A stretch of DNA of 64,000 nt from Anseranas semipalmata (lineage: Eukaryota; Chordata; Aves; Anseriformes; Anseranatidae): assembly GCA_013399115.1 (NCBI GenBank), contig VXAA01000606.1:351793-415792 (forward strand), written 5' to 3'. Positions 57,871 through 64,000 of the stretch are shown here, one piece after another (position 1 is the stretch's first letter; each line of letters begins with the position of its first letter). Both the position numbers and the translations under genes were made by a program. The notes beneath the pieces were generated by a model. That model was not told where the DNA came from. It saw only the letters and a program-made list of their open reading frames with translations, and searched no databases.

Positions 57871-60029
57871 GAAGGGAGGGAGTGAAAAACTGTTCTAAAA
57901 CACGGAAGGTTTTTAACAGGTCTTTCTCCCCAAATCCATTATTTTTATGCTGACACTTAAACAATTGTAAACAAACCAAGTACCAAGAAAATCTCTCAAT
58001 GCAAAGAGTGAAATTCTCTCTCTCCTTCAATTCTTGTCTCACCCGTGAGAGGAGTCTCACAGTGTGCAATATGTATTGTTTTTATGCCCTGTTGGGTCCT
58101 TTGTATCCAGCCTCCTGCTTCCTATCTAACACTCATTCACACTTATCCAGAGATGTGGATTGTCAGAGCAAGCTCTGGCACTAAAACTCCCACTGCCCTC
58201 CTGGGCTGGCCTGCCCCAGAGGACGCAGTGTGGTGGGGGGACCCTGCCCTCTGTCCCTGCAAATAGTCTGTGCTCTCTGCCAAGAAAACGGCTTTCTGGA
58301 AAAGGGCTGCCTGCTAATGAAATGGACCTAAATCAGTAAGCAGTGATTAAGGGTTGGGCAGTGCTTTCTGCTGCTGTTACTTGAATACATGTTTTTCTTG
58401 CAGACATTGGAAAAAAAGAAGAAAGCTCCTGGTTATTTGAAGGAGTTTCTTGCAGATGAGATGAACCAATGAGAAAAGCAATACTTGGAAATATTTTCTT
58501 TCTTACAAAAAAAAAAAAAAAAGGAAAGAAAAAAAGAATGGCAACCAAAATTGCCTTTTTAAATAAAACATCAGCCCAGGAATGCAAACTCTACTCTGTT
58601 TATATTCAACCTCTAGTCTGACTTTTTTTTTCTGGTTCAATGTCATGCCTAGTGGAATAGCAATTCACAGAAAACATGGGATAAATCATTAGTTCCAGTT
58701 TATTCTACTTTTTATTTACAGCAAGAAATTCTTTACCACTGAACTGAATTGGTTGCTGGCATGGGACTGTTTGATTATTAGTGTGGGACTACTTGTGCAA
58801 TGCTGTGCTCCGTGAGTGAAGGTGGCTTTTTGGGTGCAGAGTGATTGTGTTTGCCTGATCAGTGGCATGGGAACACCTGATGCCATCTTAACATTATTCT
58901 ACAGATAATTTGAGATTCTGGAAAATACCTCTTCTTTTCTGTTAATATATTTTTATGTGAAGTAGCAGAAACTGGGTCCACTTTGAAAAAATCAGCTATA
59001 TTATTAGTTACATGTGAAACAATACTAAAAATCTACTTGGTTATTTATTACTCGCAATAGCAATTTTATTTTGTTTTGCTTTCAGTGATGGGGGGAGTCA
59101 GGTTGCCAGTTTCACTTTGCATTTGAGGTTAGATTCACTTCCTTGTCCTCCTGGAATTTCCAGCACTGAAACAGGAGGGATTTTTGATGTTGTGTATTTT
59201 TTTTTGTCAGTACTGCTTTCAAAATCCAAAATTTTGTACTCAAAATATTTGCCAGAGATGTAAAAAAATTAGTTGTTACGTTTTGTTTCAGCTAGAAATT
59301 TGTATCACAACTTCTGATGAACATTGGCTGTGCACTGATGGCCAGTGTGTCCATAAGCCATGAAACTTGCCTATTAAAGGGAATATGTGGGCTGAGAAGC
59401 TCCAGGGTCAGCTGGAGCAAGGAAATGCAGTGTCACAAGAAAAACAATTTGCACGAGTCTTGCAAATGTAAATGAATGTGTTGACATCTCTGGGCCTGAG
59501 TAGGAACCTGGGGGTGGGTCATTATATTTCAGTTTCGCGCCTGTCTTGTAGAGGAAATCCAAGCTGTTTCATTATTTTATTTGTATAACTGAGAGTCATC
59601 TTTCCCCAGTCCTGCTTTGCCCGTGTAGGACGGAACAGAGAGCAACCATGTCTGGAGTTCAGCTCTGAAGCCCTGGCTCTAAAACACCCTTGTCCTGACC
59701 TGGCGTTTAGCAGCAGGATCATGTTACTAATAAGTGTATGTTTGAGCACAAATAAAATAAATACATTTTATAAAACTCAGGCCAGTTTCAAATATTCAGG
59801 CAGCTGTCTCTGCCAGTCACCTGCCAGTTTATTGCTTCAAGTCCTTTCCTGTAACTGAAATTCCTCTTATCCCCTGTTCAGGAATAAATGACTTTTGTTG
59901 TTCTTTTTTGTTTACTGCTTTGGCTGAACACAGAACCCTTCTTGGAAGTCTCTTCTTTCCCAAGAATGGTACTTTGGCATGTGAAATAATCTGGCTTAAA
60001 AAAAAAAAAAAATCCCCTACAACATTTCC
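57871..60029. other. No gene recognised; about 2.1 kb
   Basis: Unique sequence with A16 at 58507-58522, T-rich runs near 58623 and 59199, and an A-rich run leading to the gap. Frames at 57999-58266 show no domain. Confidence 0.45.
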
Positions 60030-60069
60030 NNNNNNNNNNNNNNNNNNNNNNNNNNNNNNNNNNNNNNNN
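60030..60069. other. Assembly gap, 40 N
   Basis: Forty N between an A-run context (poly-A at about 59999-60012) and a G-rich repeat. The frames reported through it are artefacts. The true length is unknown. Confidence 0.98.
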
Positions 60070-60074
60070 GAGAA

Positions 60075-60103
60075 GTGTGGGGGGGGGTGTGTGGGGGGGG
60101 GGG
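60075..60103 (+). repeat. G-run repeat beside the gap
   Basis: GTGT plus nine G (60075-60087), then T, then GTGT plus eleven G (60089-60103). The two halves repeat at 14 bp. It may form a G-quadruplex, or the second half may be a misassembled copy of the first. Confidence 0.85.
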
Positions 60104-60754
60104 AGGCTGGATTCCACACTTGTTGAAGAACTGGCAGAACAAATATGTTCATTAAAGAGAACACAAAATTAAGGAAAATGTGATAACAATCATGTTTTTA
60201 TGATTTATATATTTTTATAACAATAATATTTTCAGTGGATTCATCTTCTTGGTGACATTTGCGTATGTCCTTTAAGACCTTTCCTAGTACTGTCTGGGGG
60301 AAGGGAGCAAAAAAGATTTTTTTTCCTTTTGCTGTTGTTTTAGTGACAAAAGTTCCTGTATTGTGGACACTGTCCTACATCCAGGTTCCTGACCACAACG
60401 TGTTTATTACTTCAACCCTTATTCTCTGCTGATGTAACTTTAGTTCAAAGTTCTACCTAGCTTCTCATATATGTATGTGTTCAAATAAGTACATTCCCTG
60501 TTCTTAGTGACTGCATCAGTAGTTTCCAAACTTGTTGAAACACAGGCTCGTTGTTAGCTCCCTGAATTGACTGTGAACAACTGTGTTTTCATGAGCCATC
60601 CTAAATTTTTATAATCAAACTGGTAATGGAAACAATGCTTTCATTGACCATGCTGAGTACTCTCTGAACTTTACAGACCAGATGAGTACATCTTCTAACC
60701 GTGCTTCTCTGTTTTTGCCTTTTTAAGTCACAGCAAATGTCCCCAGTTTTATGA
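60104..60754. other. No gene recognised
   Basis: AT-rich unique sequence. The right end may include more of the old CR1 described next, too decayed to delimit. Confidence 0.45.
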
Positions 60755-60880
60755 CAATTCCCCCATGCTCTATGATATTCTTTGTTGTTCTTCCCTGAAC
60801 TCTGTCCAGTGCTGTCATGTGTCCCTGCTAACGTGGTGTCCAGCACACATCACAGAATTGCAGGTGCACTTATTATAGAG
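60755..60880 (-). mobile_element. CR1 LINE fragment, antisense
   Basis: On the plus strand, ATATTCTTTGTTGTTCTTCCCTGAAC, CTCTGTCCAGTGCTGTCA, ACGTGGTGTCCAGCACAC and CAGGTGCAC follow in order. This is the complement of the well-known CR1 stretch that reads, in sense, through a GTGTCCAG...GGGC...GAGAGAGTCCAG-type segment near the end of the reverse transcriptase region. The fragment is old and frame-broken. About 126 bp are recognisable. Confidence 0.65.
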
Positions 60881-60939
60881 TTTTGGCATACAGAGCCCTT
60901 AGAAGACAATGGCAATTTCACGCACGTGCATTTGAAGGA

Positions 60940-61160
60940 ATAATTTGACCCTAAGGAAGCCTGCAGTTAGATATGGGTAGCAAGCATTTGATTACCTGCA
61001 TGCACCTTTAATTATAGCAAGGTGCATGTAATTAAAAATGAAGTGCCTAATTCACTGCTAGGTTGCTCTGTTTCATGCTGGAATAATTGAAATGAGTGGA
61101 GATGTGCCCTGGTGGAAGTGGTGTAAAACCACAGCAAGAGTGGTGTAAAGGTATTCTCTG
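60940..61160. promoter_or_regulatory. Candidate non-coding element with repeated GTGGTGTAAA
   Basis: TTTAATTATAG, TGTAATTAAAAATG and GCCTAATTC homeodomain-type words lie at 61000-61055. Then AGTGGTGTAAA occurs twice, 22 bp apart (61117-61127 and 61139-61149). The first copy lies in a small hairpin: GTGGT at 61118-61122 pairs with ACCAC at 61128-61132. The second part might instead derive from an old repeat. Confidence 0.3.
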
Positions 61161-61539
61161 GTAAGTTTTCACAGAGTTGGCAAGTCAAAGATTTACACCT
61201 TGCAGGGAAGTCATCTTACCATATATCTAACAAATCCATAGAATGAGCACACACACAAACACATGCTAGATTTTCATCATTGATTAACCAGTCTCATGAC
61301 CTTTTCAGTGAGAGAAATAATTGGCAGTTTTAACTAACAATAAATTGATCCCATTATTCAGTATAGAATATTCCACTGATTTCAAAAGAGATGCTTATTA
61401 AAGAGGCCAGCTACTTTCTATCAGTGTTGTGCATCTGTAAGTAAGCAGGGCTATTATATGCCATCTATGACAATGGCAGGACAAGTCATAAACACAAACA
61501 TTCACACACAACCAGGTCTCCAAAGCTCCTGTTTGCCAA
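61161..61539. other. No gene recognised
   Basis: Unique AT-rich sequence, including a short (CA)n-like patch near 61247-61263. Confidence 0.5.
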
Positions 61540-62430
61540 TTACAGTAATGCTGATGACATATCTAGTTTAACGCACACAGCATTAAAATAGTCCCCCCTT
61601 TTCTAGGAAAATCTAATTACACCAAGCCCAAGCACTCAATCAAACCTGTTATTCTGTGGCTAAACAGCCCAGTGTTAATGCAATTTGAGGAGATCCAGGC
61701 CGTGACTGGGAACGTCATGTATTAACAATATCTAATGGGAGCTCCCGTAGGTAAATGAATATGCTAACAAGCAAGGTCGCTGCTAAATCTAATATCTTTA
61801 AGCTGTTTAATTCCAAACAGTCCCTTAATAAATCAATTGACCGGGAGAGCTGATGCCCCTATCAATTATTCAAGAGGGCAAATAAATATTTCAGATGATT
61901 TGATAGGAAGGCTAGTGCTGGTCTTATAGAAAGCTTTGCATTTCATTAGCCTCTTGCTAAAAGTTTTATAATGTGCTGAACAGTGGTGGTTCTCCCTTAC
62001 CCAGAAACCCCAAATGTGAGGAAGAAGACTGAGGTATTCTGCTTCAGCCATGTAGTTTGCCAGGGCCTCGATGACAGCTGACACGGGAAGAGGTGGGAAT
62101 AACATCAGGCTTGCTAGTGACAGCTCCTCCAGCCCAACAAATAAAGGAAGGAAAATCAGAGCACATTTTCATTTCGGGGGAATCCAAAAGAAAAGTAATC
62201 TAAAGAAGCTGGGATTAGTGGTTAATACCATGTGCCATGCTGCCTTTTGTAAATGGGGGAAGTAATTTGTGTTTGCATTGGATTATTTGTGTGTTTATGT
62301 TAACACTGAGCCATGATTCAAGTTTGCCAAATGCAATTCCCTTGAAGGAAAAGCAGAGTTATTAAAAGAGGTGCTGCCTGTAATTGATCTGCATTAAGTA
62401 AGTGAAGCTTGCAAAGTGCTTGAGATACTT
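61540..62430. promoter_or_regulatory. Strong candidate conserved non-coding element cluster
   Basis: Nearly 900 bp free of simple repeats and rich in homeodomain words: TAATTA (61614-61619), ATTAACAATATC, AATAAATCAATTGACC, ATCAATTATTC, GGGATTAGTGGTTAATA and GTAATTGATC. Retained CpGs (GGCCGTGAC, AACGTCATG, CTCCCGTAGG, GGTCGCTGC, GACCGGGAG, CCTCGATG, CACGGGAAG) sit among them. The minus-strand frame 62105-61866 (79 codons) shows no protein family. The length and texture are the most enhancer-like in the window. Conservation is inferred. Confidence 0.5.
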
Positions 62431-64000
62431 GGATGCAAGAAGCCAGGAGTGCAAAATATTATTCTATAAGAGCAAAGTATTATCATTGTATCTGAAAAAT
62501 TGCTGATCATTGAAACATGTGGTTTATTATAAAATCAATAAAGATGAAGTTACAAGAGAAAGGGAGAGAAAATGTACCTGTCGCTGGAGAACAAAGAGAA
62601 GAGGGAAGTCCCTGAGGAAGCTTCTTGTTTAAGTGTGTGTAAATTTGCTTGCCTCTGTCCAATCCTTTTATACCGCTAATACAGATTAAAAGTCGATGAT
62701 TACTTATACAAGCATTTCAGTTTATGAAATGAAACCTGTGCCATAAAAAAATAGTCTATTGTTCTGCAATGCATCCGCTAGATCTGTATATGAATCTGTG
62801 TCTCCCTCTGATGACAAATCAGGGCCTACAGTCCTGCCATAGCTCTCTCACTCAAAGTGTCTCCTTCACAGAAAGTCCCATGTAGGAACAGGGACAAGAA
62901 ATGTGCCTAGGTTGTGTGTTGGCACAAACTCATCAACACTGAGCCTGAAGCCTCCCAGAGAGTCTCATATGTATGGACAATATAAAAAGTGAGATTCTTG
63001 GGACTACTGTGAGCAAGGAGGGTTCTGCCTGGCATGGTGCTCGAGAGGCGATGCAAAGTCCCCCATAGTGCGCCCCCGTGGCCTGGGTTCACACGCCAAT
63101 GAGGAGGGAGATCTCAAATGCTGCTTCCCCAGAATTACAGGCTGGATGAAACTCTCTGAAGGATGTTTTGCAAAGATTTCCTTCCCACTCATGCATCCCC
63201 ACTCAAGGGATATTCTACAGTGTGAGGGAAAGGAGATCCAGCCAGAAAAGTCCTGCTGGTAGGAATGTGGTTTAAAAATGAGATACTAAGGAAGTTTTAA
63301 AATCATGCTGGACATGTAAGAAAGCACTTTCAGAAGGTTGACTTGAAAAGCATCTAACACTCCAGACTGGGTCCTCAGCAGAAATAGTCTGACTTACGCC
63401 TCCTCTAGGATAGGCTCCTGTTTTTTTCTGCTGCTTCTTCCTAAATAGCAAGATCCATGTAAAAATCACTGAATGAGGATCTTCTATGGCAGAAGTTTTC
63501 CATTGCAAATTACTCAATGAGGTATGAAAGAGACGTGTCAGCTGCACAAAATCATAATTTAAATGTTAGGTTTGGTTTATTTTCAGCTTCATGACTCAAT
63601 GGAGTAGATGCTCTATATGGCATTGAAAGTAAAATCTGGTCAAGTTTAAAATCAGATTCAGGAATTTTAACTCGTTAAGTAACTTTTTGTTTTGCCTCAG
63701 AATACCTTATTATCATGTGTATGCTGAAGCCAAAGAAAATTGCATGGCGAAGTGGGAAGGGGAATTAGCCTTCATGTCAAAAATATAAAAGCGGTATAGG
63801 GTACTGAGACAGTAGAATTATTAACTAAACATAACATTGGAATCCTAAAATGCTAAATTTTCTGTTTCTACCTGTCTGTAATTTCAATTCATGACAGGTT
63901 GTAGATTCTGTTATCCCTGGGGACCTCAAAGGTGAGGATTTTATGACAAAATTTGATGCAGAAAATCATATAAAGTTATATATTGTACTGAATCTTGTGT
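62431..64000. other. Right edge, no gene recognised
   Basis: Unique sequence. A GC-richer, CpG-bearing patch at 63000-63110 (GTGCTCGAGAGGCGATGC, TGCGCCCCCGTGG) has overlapping frames on both strands and no recognised product. The frame 63547-63272 (minus, 91 codons) is also unrecognised. Confidence 0.45.

Noticed and set aside
59829..60164. Open frames spanning the 40-N gap
   Set aside because: Unknown bases were read through; the frame across a gap has no meaning.
1..64000. CRISPR arrays, operons, phage or plasmid features, endogenous retrovirus
   Set aside because: The sequence is vertebrate nuclear DNA; no spaced repeats, packed genes, LTRs or viral motifs were seen.

Overview
The window is vertebrate nuclear DNA and most probably avian. 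It is AT-rich by eye, with long homopolymer and oligopyrimidine runs and no bacterial-style gene packing. The clearest transposon remnants are two CR1 LINE pieces: a 3' end at 53828-53896 carrying the bird-type terminal wording, and an antisense internal piece at 60755-60880. There are also five or so very old MIR/CORE-type SINE remnants. No Alu, B1, L1 or ERV-like material was recognised, which argues against a placental mammal. A crocodilian or turtle is the main alternative, because MIR relics are common there too. Three runs of N, all at homopolymers, mark a draft short-read assembly.

I found no exon, complete gene, tRNA, rRNA or recognisable microRNA hairpin that I would defend. All open frames are short, are often open on both strands at once, or translate simple repeats. 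The window is best read as intergenic or deep-intronic non-coding DNA (a gene-desert segment). Neighbouring genes cannot be named from it.

About fifteen islands stand out from the AT-rich background. They have more CpG and mixed composition, are free of simple repeats, and hold dense homeodomain-type (TAATTA, TTAATTGG), GATA, octamer and E-box words. They lie near 0.5-1.3, 2.8-3.1, 14.1-14.7, 17.5-17.7, 19.9-20.1, 27.4-27.7, 34.6-35.0, 40.6-40.8, 45.0-45.2, 49.5-49.8, 55.9-56.4, 57.4-57.9, 60.9-61.2 and 61.5-62.4 kb. I infer they are candidate conserved non-coding elements (enhancers). The strongest two are at 55940-56420 and 61540-62430. The right-hand 9 kb is the richest part, as expected of the regulatory landscape of a developmental gene.

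Between the islands lie microsatellites. The largest is a 230-nt pure pyrimidine tract at 3999-4228, which changes from a 5-nt to a 6-nt unit. There are also ordinary unique sequence, decayed repeats and two assembly gaps. At 24653-24760 the assembly contains a false 53-bp duplication: all ten mismatches between the copies equal the preceding base, which is the fingerprint of read stutter across a poly-T run. I saw no new biological system in the sense of a gene cluster. The most useful outputs are the candidate regulatory islands, several perfect palindromes and motif arrays inside or near them, and the assembly error.
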